A stretch of DNA of 64,000 nt. It comes from an uncultured Spirochaetales bacterium. GTDB taxonomy: Bacteria > UBP6 > UBA1177. The position numbers were made by a program, and so were the translations under genes. This document shows positions 1-8,063 of this stretch, in pieces. The stretch's first letter is position 1; the number at the start of each line of letters is the position of its first letter. The notes beneath the pieces are model-generated. The model was not told the origin of the DNA. It saw nothing but the letters and a program-made list of their open reading frames with translations, and did no database searches. The stretch is from positions 62,001 through 126,000 of the forward strand of contig CACYHH010000005.1 of the NCBI GenBank assembly GCA_902774115.1, given 5' to 3'.

Positions 1-2
1 TT

Positions 3-1535
3 TCGCAGGTTTGCGACGGCTTGGATTACGCTCACCGCAAAACGGACGAGAAGATGAATCCGCTCAATATCGTTCACCGCGATATTTCACCCCAGAATAT
101 GATCGTTTCTTACGAAGGTACGGTAAAACTCATCGACTTCGGAATCGCGAAAGCGAAGAGCAAATCGACTAAAACCCAGGTCGGAATGCTCAAAGGAAAG
201 TTCAGCTATATGTCTCCGGAACAGGTGAGCGGCCAGCCGATCGACAGACGAAGCGATATTTTCTCGCTCGGTGTCGTTTTCTTTGAAATGCTCACCGGAA
301 AACGCCTTTTCCTCGGCAAAAACGATGTCGAGACGCTTGAAAAAATCAGAAAGGCGGAAGTTCTTCCTCCCAGCGTTTTCAACAGCGCGGTGCCGCCGGA
401 ACTTGACAGGATCGTCCTTAAAGCGCTTGCAAAAGACAGGGAAGACCGTTATCAGTGGGCAAGCGAATTTTCCGAAGACCTCAAAAAGTTCAGCTATTCG
501 AGCGGAAAAAGTTTCTCCCGTCAGGATATGATGAACTTCATGAGCGAGTTCTTTGCCGACGAGCTTGAAGAAGAAACGGCGAAACTTGAAGAATACCACA
601 AAATCAAAAAGCCGGTCGATATGCCGCTCAGAGAGGCTGCACAGACGATCCGCAGCGATGCCCCGTCAAGAGAGGATGAAGGCTCGGCTATTCACACGAC
701 AAGCTCTTCTCCGAAAAAGCTGGTGCTTATTTTTGCAGCTGTTCTTATCGTTCTCGGTTTTGCTGTAGCACTGCTGTTTGTTTTGGGTGGAAGCAAGAAA
801 GACGCGGCTTCTCTCATCGTCGATTCGAACGAGAGGAAGACAATAGTCGTCGTTGATGAAAATACGATGTATCAGAAGCGGTGCGAAACTCCGTGCGTCA
901 TGGAAGGTCTTCTTGCAGGCCAGCACGAAATTTCGTTCTCAAAAGCCGGTTTTGTTGACGTGAAAGAGAGTGTTTTCCTGAGCAAAGGCGACAAACTTGA
1001 AAAATTCGTGAAAATGTACCGCATCGGCGAGCAGAAGACGATGATAACGGTCAAGTCCGATCCTGACGGAGCCGTTCTCTATATCAACGACAAAAAGGTC
1101 CAGGCAGCGACTCCGACCATCGTGAACGATATTCCGGTAGGACTTGATATCGTCGTCAGAGTTGAAAAACACGGCTACTTCCCTTACGAAGAGAACATCG
1201 GCAAAGTTCCGGCCAATATGAATAAGGAAGTCAGCGTAATACTTAAGCCGATGAAAAACGCGCCTGCCCAGTCAAAATCGAAAAAATCCGAGTCTTCCGC
1301 CAAATCGGCTGCTGCAGAATCGGGCGAGTCTGCATATCTCACGATCAACAGCATGCCGTGGGCTAATATCTACATCAACGGCAAACTGATAGGTGCGACT
1401 CCTATATCAAAGCACAAACTTCCTGCCGGAAGCTACAAGATCCAGTTCAAAAATCCGAAAGCTAAGATTGATAAAACTATTCCTGTCGAGCTGGAAGCCG
1501 GTGAAACCAAAAGGCTGATAGAAAAATTTGACTAA
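3..1535 (+). CDS. Ser/Thr protein kinase with PEGA repeats, 5' end cut by window
   Basis: This is the C-terminal part of a Hanks-type Ser/Thr kinase; the open frame runs to the window edge, so the ATP-binding lobe lies outside. Counting from the codon at 21, the catalytic loop HRDISPQN is at residues 19-26, DFG at 39-41 and SPEQ (the APE position) at 65-68. The kinase domain ends near residue 160. A hydrophobic segment at about 234-257 is a single transmembrane helix, followed by three PEGA-type repeats (about 263-335, 339-410, 438-504), each with an 'I.ING..' core. The kinase faces the cytoplasm and the PEGA repeats would be extracytoplasmic. HRDISPQN and QVCDGLDYAH are typical of myxobacterial kinases. 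It could supply phosphothreonine ligands for FHA proteins such as the one at 50028. Kinase identity is certain; the substrate is unknown. Confidence 0.93.
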   Translation, partial: SQVCDGLDYAHRKTDEKMNPLNIVHRDISPQNMIVSYEGTVKLIDFGIAKAKSKSTKTQVGMLKGKFSYMSPEQVSGQPIDRRSDIFSLGVVFFEMLTGKRLFLGKNDVETLEKIRKAEVLPPSVFNSAVPPELDRIVLKALAKDREDRYQWASEFSEDLKKFSYSSGKSFSRQDMMNFMSEFFADELEEETAKLEEYHKIKKPVDMPLREAAQTIRSDAPSREDEGSAIHTTSSSPKKLVLIFAAVLIVLGFAVALLFVLGGSKKDAASLIVDSNERKTIVVVDENTMYQKRCETPCVMEGLLAGQHEISFSKAGFVDVKESVFLSKGDKLEKFVKMYRIGEQKTMITVKSDPDGAVLYINDKKVQAATPTIVNDIPVGLDIVVRVEKHGYFPYEENIGKVPANMNKEVSVILKPMKNAPAQSKSKKSESSAKSAAAESGESAYLTINSMPWANIYINGKLIGATPISKHKLPAGSYKIQFKNPKAKIDKTIPVELEAGETKRLIEKFD

Positions 1536-1566
1536 ATTTCCGCTTTTTTCGCATAAGAGGTCCTAC

Positions 1567-2370
1567 ATGACTAAAAAATCATTATTGACACTTGTTTGGG
1601 CAATTTTTCTTGTTTTAATGTTTGCTGCCTGCGGAAGCGACAAAAAAGAGCCTGATAAACCCGATACAGGCGACACTGAAGCTGTCACGGACACAGATCC
1701 GACTGATACCGGTGACACTCCCACTGTTCCGGACGAAGAGCCGGCTGATACCGGAGATGCAGAAGTGATTCCTGACGAAGACAACACTGACACTGGGAAT
1801 GTCACGCGGGAAGGATGCACGATAAAATCGTCTTTCGGGTCACATTCCGCAAAAAGAGACTTGATGGAGAGTTGTGTCAAAGAAATTGCTAAAGCTGATT
1901 CCGCCACTTGTGACTGGAACTACAAAAATGAAGAAGTAACAGTTAAGCATATTGCATATTTGCAAAGACTTGTAATTACTTTCGGCAATGAATGCAAAGA
2001 TAAAAATGAGGATAAACTTGTTGAATGTCCTGACTTTATTCCGAAATCTTTGAAACTCGGAAACCTTTCAGGATGTGATGTTTACAGTGTGGTACCGAAT
2101 ACTGACTGCGAAACTCAGTGTGCAGATCTTTATTTTACTACGGATGACAAAGTTTTTCACACGGTCTATGTAGGTGCTGTAGGTGGTGAGATCGGAAACG
2201 AGGCTTTCATAAGATCATCTGATGCAATCAAAGGAGCATCGTTCATTTCAGAACTTAAGATCGGATCGAACAAAGCTACTTTCACATGGTCCGAAACGGC
2301 TGAAGACGGAAGCAAGATCGAGAAAAAAGTGTCTGCAGAGATGATAGTTGATGTTAATTCGCCAGAATAA
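1567..2370 (+). CDS. Putative lipoprotein with acidic TGDT linker
   Basis: This is a secreted lipoprotein of unknown function, about 267 residues. The N-terminus has KK, a hydrophobic stretch and the lipobox FAAC with Cys at residue 22. A low-complexity linker rich in Asp, Thr, Pro and Glu (repeats like DTGDT and DEEPADTGD) covers about residues 28-80. The C-terminal domain has several cysteines (for example CTIKSS, CVKEI, CDWNY, CETQC) that could form disulfides outside the cytoplasm. An upstream in-frame ATG at 1528 overlaps the kinase gene, but the ATG at 1567 follows an AAGAGG ribosome site by 6 bases and gives a standard signal peptide, so I chose it. It starts 31 bases after the kinase stop and may be cotranscribed. 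No family was recognised. Confidence 0.8.
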   Translation: MTKKSLLTLVWAIFLVLMFAACGSDKKEPDKPDTGDTEAVTDTDPTDTGDTPTVPDEEPADTGDAEVIPDEDNTDTGNVTREGCTIKSSFGSHSAKRDLMESCVKEIAKADSATCDWNYKNEEVTVKHIAYLQRLVITFGNECKDKNEDKLVECPDFIPKSLKLGNLSGCDVYSVVPNTDCETQCADLYFTTDDKVFHTVYVGAVGGEIGNEAFIRSSDAIKGASFISELKIGSNKATFTWSETAEDGSKIEKKVSAEMIVDVNSPE

Positions 2371-2397
2371 TAACTGCTTTTAAATTTTCCAAGTTTT

Positions 2398-3429
2398 TCA
2401 ATATACGAATTTATCGCGTCTGCCCTGAACCTGATAATGTTCTACAGCCGCGTTGTGCTCTTTGAGCGTCTTTGAAAAATAGTGATAGCCTTTTCCTGTC
2501 GCAACAAAATAGAGATACTTCGTGTCATCGGGGCGGAGAACGCTTTTTATTGCCCCTTCGCCCGGAAAACAGAGGGGAGTAGCAGGAAAACCGTAGCGGG
2601 TGTAAGTGTTCCACGGATGGTCTGTCATCAGATCTTTTTTGGTGATGTTTCCGTTGAATTTCGGCAGAAGACCGTAGATTACCGAAGGGTCTGTCTGCAT
2701 TTTCATTCCGATTTTCTGTCTGTTCAGGAAAACAGAGGCAATTTTGGGCTGTTCGTCTTTTGCGCCGGTCTCTTTTTCGACGATTGAAGCGAGTTTGATG
2801 AGATCGTAGACGTCCATTCCCGATTTTTCGATCTCTGTCTGATATTTTGCAAGAGTATTTTTCATCTGTTCCGCCATTTTTTTCATGACCGCTATGACGT
2901 CGCTTCCTCTCGGAAAACTGTATGTCGAAGGAAAAAGCAGACCTTCACAGCTTTTTTTGTTCTTCGCTCCGATCGATTCGAGAAAGTTTTTGTCATGGCA
3001 CACTTCAAGAAACTTGCCGCTTCCGTTCATCCAGTCAAGGTTTGCAAAAACCGCAGCGGTATCGTATTTGTTGTAGCCTTCTGGAACGGTGAAAGCGTAA
3101 AGTTTGACTTTGCCGCTCATGATTTTTTTCGCGGCTTCCTCGGGATTCATTTCTCCGGAAAATTCGAATTCGCCGGTTTTGAGCGATTTGCTGAAATCTT
3201 TCTCCTTGATCATCCACATGAACTGCTTTGCATCTGTGATGACCTTGGCTTCGGCAAGTTTTTTCGCGGCGCTGTTCCATGTATTACCTTTTTCGATGAC
3301 GACTGTCGTTTTGTCTGGAATTTCGATTTTCGTTGTTTTGAAAGCCTGATATCCGCTGTAGAGCGAATAACATTTGAAAAGCGCGACCGCAGCCGCTATT
3401 ATAAAAACTGTCAGGATTATTTTTTTCAT
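2398..3429 (-). CDS. mltG: Endolytic murein transglycosylase MltG (YceG-like)
   Basis: MltG is an inner-membrane lytic transglycosylase that cuts nascent glycan strands and sets their length. The protein has 343 residues, normal for the family. An N-terminal signal anchor lies at about 4-20. The family signature LASIVEKETG, with the catalytic Glu at residue 218, is followed by IASVFLNR and by MQTDPSVIYGL. The C-terminus has the usual substrate-site pattern ending in FSKTLKEHN. The ATG is preceded by AAGGGG and lies 2 bases after the der stop, so the two are cotranscribed. This is the last gene of the panC-folK-small unknown-der-mltG operon. Identification is firm; the pairing with der is unusual only in that mltG commonly sits with other partners. 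Confidence 0.95.
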   Translation of the reverse strand: MKKIILTVFIIAAAVALFKCYSLYSGYQAFKTTKIEIPDKTTVVIEKGNTWNSAAKKLAEAKVITDAKQFMWMIKEKDFSKSLKTGEFEFSGEMNPEEAAKKIMSGKVKLYAFTVPEGYNKYDTAAVFANLDWMNGSGKFLEVCHDKNFLESIGAKNKKSCEGLLFPSTYSFPRGSDVIAVMKKMAEQMKNTLAKYQTEIEKSGMDVYDLIKLASIVEKETGAKDEQPKIASVFLNRQKIGMKMQTDPSVIYGLLPKFNGNITKKDLMTDHPWNTYTRYGFPATPLCFPGEGAIKSVLRPDDTKYLYFVATGKGYHYFSKTLKEHNAAVEHYQVQGRRDKFVY

Positions 3430-3431
3430 GC

Positions 3432-4802
3432 TTACCCCTTTTTCGGTTTTTTAAAGCTGTGTCTGTAAACGATTTTCACCGGAACACCTTCATACGGAAA
3501 GGCTTCGTAAAATTTGTTGAGCAGGTATCTGTCGTAGGAAAAATGGATGTCGTTCGGCGCGCTGACTTTGATTACGACTGTCAGCGGCGAAGTCTGTTCC
3601 ATCGTGATCCCGTTGAAGTGGATCATCTTGTTTTTGCGGGTGAGAGGCGGCGGATTTTTTGAAAGAACTGAGGAAAGCCACTCTTCCAAAGTCTCGTCGT
3701 CAATCATTTTCCGGTAGTTTTCATGCACTGCAAGCACTTTTTCGAGCAGTTTCTGCACACGCATCCCCTGCATTGCCGAAATAGAAATTATCGGCGCGTA
3801 AGGGGCAAATTTTATTCTGTCGCGCAGATCCTGAACGATTTTTTCGTAAGTTCCCGTCTCTTTTTCGATGAGATCCCACTTGTTTATGACGATGATTATC
3901 CCTTTGCCTTTGTCGTGTGCAAGTCCTAAAATCCTGAGGTCCTGATCGGTTGCAAGTTCCTGCGCGTCCATCATGAAAATTACGATATCGGAGCGGTCAA
4001 CCGAATGGAAAGCGCGGACGATCGCCGCTTTTTCCATGAGCATTTCGATTTTTTTCTTCCTTCTGATTCCCGCAGTATCGATGAGTCGCAACGTTTTGCC
4101 CATATATTTCGCGGTCGAATCGATAGGATCCATCGTAGTTCCCGGAATCGGGCTGACCAGCATCTTTTCCTGTCCGATTATTTTATTTACGAGAGTCGAT
4201 TTCCCGACATTCGGACGGCCGAAAATAGCGATTTTTATCTCTTCCGGAGCGGGCGGCAGTTTTTCGTTTATCTCTTTTTCTGTCCAGAACTCTTTCGTCA
4301 CGTCGTCAAGCATGTCAAAAACGCCGTAACCCGTTTTTCCCGATACCGGATAGACCGTGTCTGCTCCTGTTTCGTAAAATTCGGCAGAAGCGATCTCTTT
4401 GTTTTCGGAGTCGATTTTCGAAACTGCAAGCCACGAACGGAGCCCTTTCACGCGGATCAGGTGATAAATTTCCTTGTCGCTTCCGGTAAGTCCGGCTTCG
4501 CCGTCGCAGAGCATTATCACGCCGTCGACTTCATCGAGAACCTCGTTGATCTGGTCGCGTATTCCTTTCGTTATCGCATCGGTTTCGTCCTCGTCGATGT
4601 GAAATCCGCCTGTATCGATGATCGTGAAAGGCTTGTCGTCGTAAATCAGATCCTGATAGTTGAGATCCCTCGTAACACCGGGCATATCATCGACGATCGC
4701 CGAATTTTTGTTCAGGATTTTATTGAAAAGGGTAGATTTCCCGACGTTCGGGCGGCCGATTATTGCAATCAGCGGCTTGACGTTGTTTATGATTCTGCTC
4801 AT
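3432..4802 (-). CDS. der: GTPase Der (EngA), ribosome assembly factor
   Basis: Der has two tandem GTPase domains and a KH-like C-terminal domain and acts in 50S ribosomal subunit assembly in the cytoplasm. Length 456 residues fits the family. Domain 1 shows GRPNVGKST (about 16-24), PGVTRD and DTGG; domain 2 shows GRPNVGKST (about 195), DTAGIRRKKK and NKWD. In domain 1 the G4 motif reads SKID where NKxD is usual, an Asn-to-Ser change at the guanine-specificity site. The C-terminal portion ends in a basic KKPKKG tail. The start codon overlaps the stop of the preceding small gene in an ATGA arrangement, indicating translational coupling. Identification is firm. Confidence 0.96.
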   Translation of the reverse strand: MSRIINNVKPLIAIIGRPNVGKSTLFNKILNKNSAIVDDMPGVTRDLNYQDLIYDDKPFTIIDTGGFHIDEDETDAITKGIRDQINEVLDEVDGVIMLCDGEAGLTGSDKEIYHLIRVKGLRSWLAVSKIDSENKEIASAEFYETGADTVYPVSGKTGYGVFDMLDDVTKEFWTEKEINEKLPPAPEEIKIAIFGRPNVGKSTLVNKIIGQEKMLVSPIPGTTMDPIDSTAKYMGKTLRLIDTAGIRRKKKIEMLMEKAAIVRAFHSVDRSDIVIFMMDAQELATDQDLRILGLAHDKGKGIIIVINKWDLIEKETGTYEKIVQDLRDRIKFAPYAPIISISAMQGMRVQKLLEKVLAVHENYRKMIDDETLEEWLSSVLSKNPPPLTRKNKMIHFNGITMEQTSPLTVVIKVSAPNDIHFSYDRYLLNKFYEAFPYEGVPVKIVYRHSFKKPKKG

Positions 4803-5104
4803 TGTTTTCTGCTCCGTTTTTTAGGCTTGAAAGAAATCGTTATTTCAAGGTTTGCGAGCGTTTCGGTAAGCAGTGCCGCCTTATCCGTCTTGTCGATCTG
4901 ATCTCTGATTTCCTTGCGGATCTGTTCCGAAACGGCGTTCGTTATCTCGTTTTTGAGCTTGCTCCCCTGTTCGAGAAGCTGATGCGATATTTCAGCCGCC
5001 AGCTGCTTCGTGAAGGTGAGATCGAAATTTTTGTTCACCGCATCGATGATTTCGTTCGAGAACGGCACCTTTTCTAAAAATTTGTCAACGATTTTCCCAG
5101 CCAT
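4799..5104 (-). CDS. Small conserved-looking protein of unknown function upstream of der
   Basis: This is a 101-residue protein with no recognised domain. It looks largely helical, with several heptad-like segments (LAAEISHQLLEQ, NAVSEQIRKEIRDQID), and has a basic tail KPKKRSRKQ. There is no signal peptide or membrane segment, so it is probably cytoplasmic and could bind nucleic acid or a partner through the tail; that is inference. It is a real gene: AAGGAG lies 7 bases upstream of the ATG, its first 20 bases overlap the end of folK, and its stop overlaps the der start (ATGA). The coupling to der suggests related expression, perhaps in ribosome biogenesis. Confidence 0.75.
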   Translation of the reverse strand: MAGKIVDKFLEKVPFSNEIIDAVNKNFDLTFTKQLAAEISHQLLEQGSKLKNEITNAVSEQIRKEIRDQIDKTDKAALLTETLANLEITISFKPKKRSRKQ

Positions 5105-5618
5105 AGTTTTCTCCTTCTATTTTGAAAGGACACAGTTTTTCTATTTTCTGCCCTGAGAAACGATCCTGCCCGGTTTCGAGAATGTGGTCGAGACGCGATT
5201 TTTCAGTGCCGAAACAACCTGCGCTTCCGATGATTTCAAGCGTCGGGAATATCACGAAAAGTCTTTTTTCCGCCTCTTTGTGCGGGATCGTGAGGTCGGG
5301 GGATTCAAAAGATCCTTTTTCCCAGAAAATGATGTCGAGATCGATGTTTCTCGGACCTTTTTCGATCGTTTTTACCCTTCCCATTTCGTGTTCTATCTCC
5401 TTGAGTTTTGTCAGGAGCTGCTGCGGTCCGTGCGGTGTTTCGACGATTAGTGACATATTGAGGAAATCGTTCTGGTAAAGATAGTCTACCGGCGAAGTCG
5501 CATAGACGCTGGACCAGTCTTCCGCAAAAATCGATTTTTCTTCGAGTTTGTCTATTGCCGTTTTCAGATTAGCCATCGGATCACCGGTATTTGAGCCCAA
5601 CGAAAGAAGATATTTCAT
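5085..5618 (-). CDS. folK: 6-hydroxymethyl-7,8-dihydropterin pyrophosphokinase
   Basis: FolK transfers pyrophosphate from ATP to 6-hydroxymethyl-7,8-dihydropterin in folate synthesis. Length is 177 residues. Family marks are the N-terminal LLSLGSNTGDP, SSVYATSPVDY, the strand FLNMSLIVET and the signature GPRNIDLDIIFW, which carries the catalytic Asp pair and Arg (normally GPRTIDLDIL). The ATG has only a weak ribosome site (AAGAAT), and the gene begins 12 bases after the panC stop, so it may depend on translation of panC. Pairing folK with panC is common because folate and pantothenate genes are often clustered. Identification is firm. Confidence 0.94.
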   Translation of the reverse strand: MKYLLSLGSNTGDPMANLKTAIDKLEEKSIFAEDWSSVYATSPVDYLYQNDFLNMSLIVETPHGPQQLLTKLKEIEHEMGRVKTIEKGPRNIDLDIIFWEKGSFESPDLTIPHKEAEKRLFVIFPTLEIIGSAGCFGTEKSRLDHILETGQDRFSGQKIEKLCPFKIEGENYGWENR

Positions 5619-5630
5619 TTGCAGATTCTT

Positions 5631-6491
5631 TTATTTCCCGATGTAAAGGTTGTCGATAAGCCTCGTCGTTCCCACATAAACTGCCGTAAAAATGCGTGAA
5701 TCGTCAGAAAGATTCCCGCTTCTTCTGAGGTCATTGGTGCTGCGGATCTCAAAATAGTCGATTTTTGATCCCGGAACGAGTTCCGTTATCATTTTTTTCG
5801 CCTCGTTTTCAAGAGTCTCTACCGGAACAGTCTCATTCTTTGCGTGCAAAGCATCGGCTTTTTCTTTAATGATATTCATGACTTTGTAAATATTGGGCGC
5901 GACTGCGAGCTCCGTCTCTGAAAGGTAGCGGTTTCTCGAACTTCTTGCAAGACCGCTCTCTTCCCGTACTGTCGGAACGCCGACGATTTCGAGCGGGAAG
6001 TGAAGGTCTGAAACCATTTTGCGTATGACCGTGAGCTGCTGATAGTCCTTTTCGCCGAAAAACGCGACATCAGGCTGTGCGATATTGAAAAGAATCGAAA
6101 CGATCTGCGCGACGCCGTTGAAGTGGATCGGTCTGCTTTTTCCGCAGAGGATCGAAGTAAGCTCCTTGTCGACATTCAGCGTGACGAGCGGTTTTTCTGT
6201 GCCGTAAATAGTCTGGTTCGTCGGCAGAAAGACGTAATCCGCACCCGCCTCTTCGCATTTTTTAAGATCTTCTTCGACGGTTCTCGGATACTTTTCGTAA
6301 TCTTCGTTCGGACCGAACTGAGTCGGGTTTACGAAAATCGAAACGATGGTCTGACTGCATTTTTCAACGCTTTTTCTGATGAGAGTGAGATGTCCTTCGT
6401 GGAGAGCACCCATAGTCGGAACGAGTCCCAAAGTCGATCCGCACTGTTTCCTTGCGTTTCTGACTTCGCTTATTTCACGTAAAACTTTCAT
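5631..6491 (-). CDS. panC: Pantothenate synthetase (pantoate-beta-alanine ligase)
   Basis: PanC condenses pantoate with beta-alanine using ATP, giving pantothenate for coenzyme A. Length 286 residues is standard. The nucleotidyl-transferase motif is VPTMGALHEGHLTLI with the HxGH histidines; FVNPTQFGPNEDY, FFGEKDYQQL and the ARSSRNRYL loop (usually SSRN) are also present. CGGAGTTC precedes the ATG. It is the first gene of the minus-strand operon, with a candidate promoter at 6526-6554. Identification is firm. Confidence 0.96.
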   Translation of the reverse strand: MKVLREISEVRNARKQCGSTLGLVPTMGALHEGHLTLIRKSVEKCSQTIVSIFVNPTQFGPNEDYEKYPRTVEEDLKKCEEAGADYVFLPTNQTIYGTEKPLVTLNVDKELTSILCGKSRPIHFNGVAQIVSILFNIAQPDVAFFGEKDYQQLTVIRKMVSDLHFPLEIVGVPTVREESGLARSSRNRYLSETELAVAPNIYKVMNIIKEKADALHAKNETVPVETLENEAKKMITELVPGSKIDYFEIRSTNDLRRSGNLSDDSRIFTAVYVGTTRLIDNLYIGK

Positions 6492-6525
6492 AATGAACTC
6501 CGATAGTTAATAAAAAAAACACGCA

Positions 6526-6554
6526 CTTATACCAAAAAGGAGCGCGGTTTTGAA
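6526..6554 (-). promoter_or_regulatory. Candidate sigma70 promoter of the panC operon
   Basis: On the minus strand TTCAAA and TATAAG are separated by exactly 17 bases, about 35 bases upstream of the panC ATG. The -35 matches the consensus at 4 of 6 positions and the -10 at 5 of 6. This is pattern matching only; no start site is known. Confidence 0.42.
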
Positions 6555-6558
6555 GTTT

Positions 6559-6586
6559 TTGTCGAAAATCGGGATATTCATATATC
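6559..6586 (+). promoter_or_regulatory. Weak candidate promoter for the O-acyltransferase operon
   Basis: TTGTCG and TATATC separated by 16 bases lie about 77 bases upstream of the ATG at 6663. The region 6492-6662 separates divergent operons, so a plus-strand promoter is expected here, but this match is weak. Confidence 0.3.
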
Positions 6587-6662
6587 AACTAAACTTTAAT
6601 TTTGCCGATTTTTTAGTAAACTACCGTGTTTTTTGTATTTTTTTATTAGTTCAGAGGTTTTC

Positions 6663-8057
6663 ATGGTTTTCAGCAGCCCGATATTTTTATTTGTTTTTCT
6701 TCCGTTGGTGTGGATTCTCCACGCTATGCTTCCCGAAAGATTCCGCAAGACGTTCCTGCTTTTTGCGAGTCTCCTGTTTTACATGTACAGCGAGGGGTTT
6801 TTTGTCGTTCTGATGCTTACGACGATAACGGTAGCATATATTACAATAAAATTGATACAGACCCATGAAAACGGCAAGACATTTTTTGCGGCTGCAGGTT
6901 CAGTTATTGCGATACTGATTCTTCTGATTTTCAAATACGCCAACTTTTTCACAAGTGAACTTTCTCTTGTTCTGGCAGGATTCGGCATCAATCTTGTTCC
7001 TACAAAGTTCCATCTGCCGCTCGGAGTGTCGTTCTTCACGTTTCAGGCGGTTTCCTGCATAATAGATTTTTACAGAAGGCACAAAGACAGGGAAGTCACT
7101 TTTATCGATACGGCGCTTTACATTTCGTTCTTTCCGCAGCTTGTCGCCGGCCCCATCGTCCGCTACGACAACTTTATCCCGCAGCTTAAATACAGAGCTG
7201 TCCACTATGCAGCGTTTCTTTACGGTTTGAAGCGTTTTATCTACGGTCTGGCCAAAAAAGTGCTGATTTCCAATACAGTTGCGCCTGTGGTCGACAAAAT
7301 TTTCTCGATGGAATCATCTGCGATGGGAACTTCTGTCGCATGGCTGGCTTATCTTCTTTTCGGAATCCAGCTTTATTTCGATTTTTCGGGCTATTCGGAC
7401 ATGGCTATCGGTCTCGCGAGAATGTTCGGTGTGAGAATTCCTGAAAACTTTCTTTATCCTTTCGCCGCGACATCCATGGGAAATATGTGGCACAGGTGGC
7501 ATATTTCGCTTTCGACATGGTTCAGGGATTACCTTTACATTCCTCTCGGAGGCAACAGAAAAGGGGAGTTCAGGACGATAATCAATGTCTGGATCGTTTT
7601 TCTTGTATGCGGGCTCTGGCACGGCGCGGTGTGGCATTTTGTCCTTTTCGGCGCTCTTTGCGCGTTTTTTCTTACTATCGAGAGGATCTTCAAAAAGAGA
7701 TGTTCTTACCGCAACAAAGTGCTTGCACACCTTTATATGCTGATTTTTGCATTCCCCGCTTTCTTTTTGTCGGTGCGGGCGAATTCAGTCGGTCAGTTTT
7801 TTGAAATAGTAAGGGAAATGTTTGTTCCGGCGTCATCTTCAGTTGAACTTTCCAGGCTTTTCGATGCAAAATCTGTTGTTGCGCTTTGTGCGGGACTTAT
7901 ATTCGGTTTCCCGGTTTACGGACTGATTACGGCTAAATTCGGAAAATCCAGGGTTTTCCAATGTCTGGAGGCTGTTTTCCTTATTGCGCTCTTTGCTGCG
8001 GCGCTTTCCAGCAATACGATGGTATTTTCCGATCCTTTCATCTATTTCAGGTTTTAA
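6663..8057 (+). CDS. MBOAT-family membrane O-acyltransferase (AlgI/DltB-like)
   Basis: This polytopic membrane protein (464 residues from this start) belongs to the MBOAT family that passes acetyl groups from the cytoplasm to extracytoplasmic polysaccharide. It shows many hydrophobic segments and the AlgI-type signatures QLVAGPIVRY, FDFSGYSDMAIG, NMWHRWHISLSTWFRDYLY and CGLWHGAVWHF; the histidine of the last block is the presumed catalytic residue. An in-frame TTG at 6633 exists, but AGAGG at 6653-6657 before ATG 6663 favours the later start. Two SGNH-type proteins follow in the same operon, as in alginate-type O-acetylation clusters (AlgI with AlgJ/AlgX). The acceptor glycan is unknown, because no polysaccharide synthesis genes adjoin it. 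Confidence 0.9.
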   Translation: MVFSSPIFLFVFLPLVWILHAMLPERFRKTFLLFASLLFYMYSEGFFVVLMLTTITVAYITIKLIQTHENGKTFFAAAGSVIAILILLIFKYANFFTSELSLVLAGFGINLVPTKFHLPLGVSFFTFQAVSCIIDFYRRHKDREVTFIDTALYISFFPQLVAGPIVRYDNFIPQLKYRAVHYAAFLYGLKRFIYGLAKKVLISNTVAPVVDKIFSMESSAMGTSVAWLAYLLFGIQLYFDFSGYSDMAIGLARMFGVRIPENFLYPFAATSMGNMWHRWHISLSTWFRDYLYIPLGGNRKGEFRTIINVWIVFLVCGLWHGAVWHFVLFGALCAFFLTIERIFKKRCSYRNKVLAHLYMLIFAFPAFFLSVRANSVGQFFEIVREMFVPASSSVELSRLFDAKSVVALCAGLIFGFPVYGLITAKFGKSRVFQCLEAVFLIALFAAALSSNTMVFSDPFIYFRF

Positions 8058-8063
8058 TGCTGA

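Noticed and set aside
3432-4802. Frame defect in Der because of SKID in place of NKxD
   Set aside because: Only one residue differs, in domain 1; the frame and all other motifs are intact, so it is a variant, not a pseudogene.
4005-4901. 298-codon open frame on the plus strand
   Set aside because: It lies opposite der and its small neighbour; composition (His, Phe, Arg rich) is that of a shadow frame.
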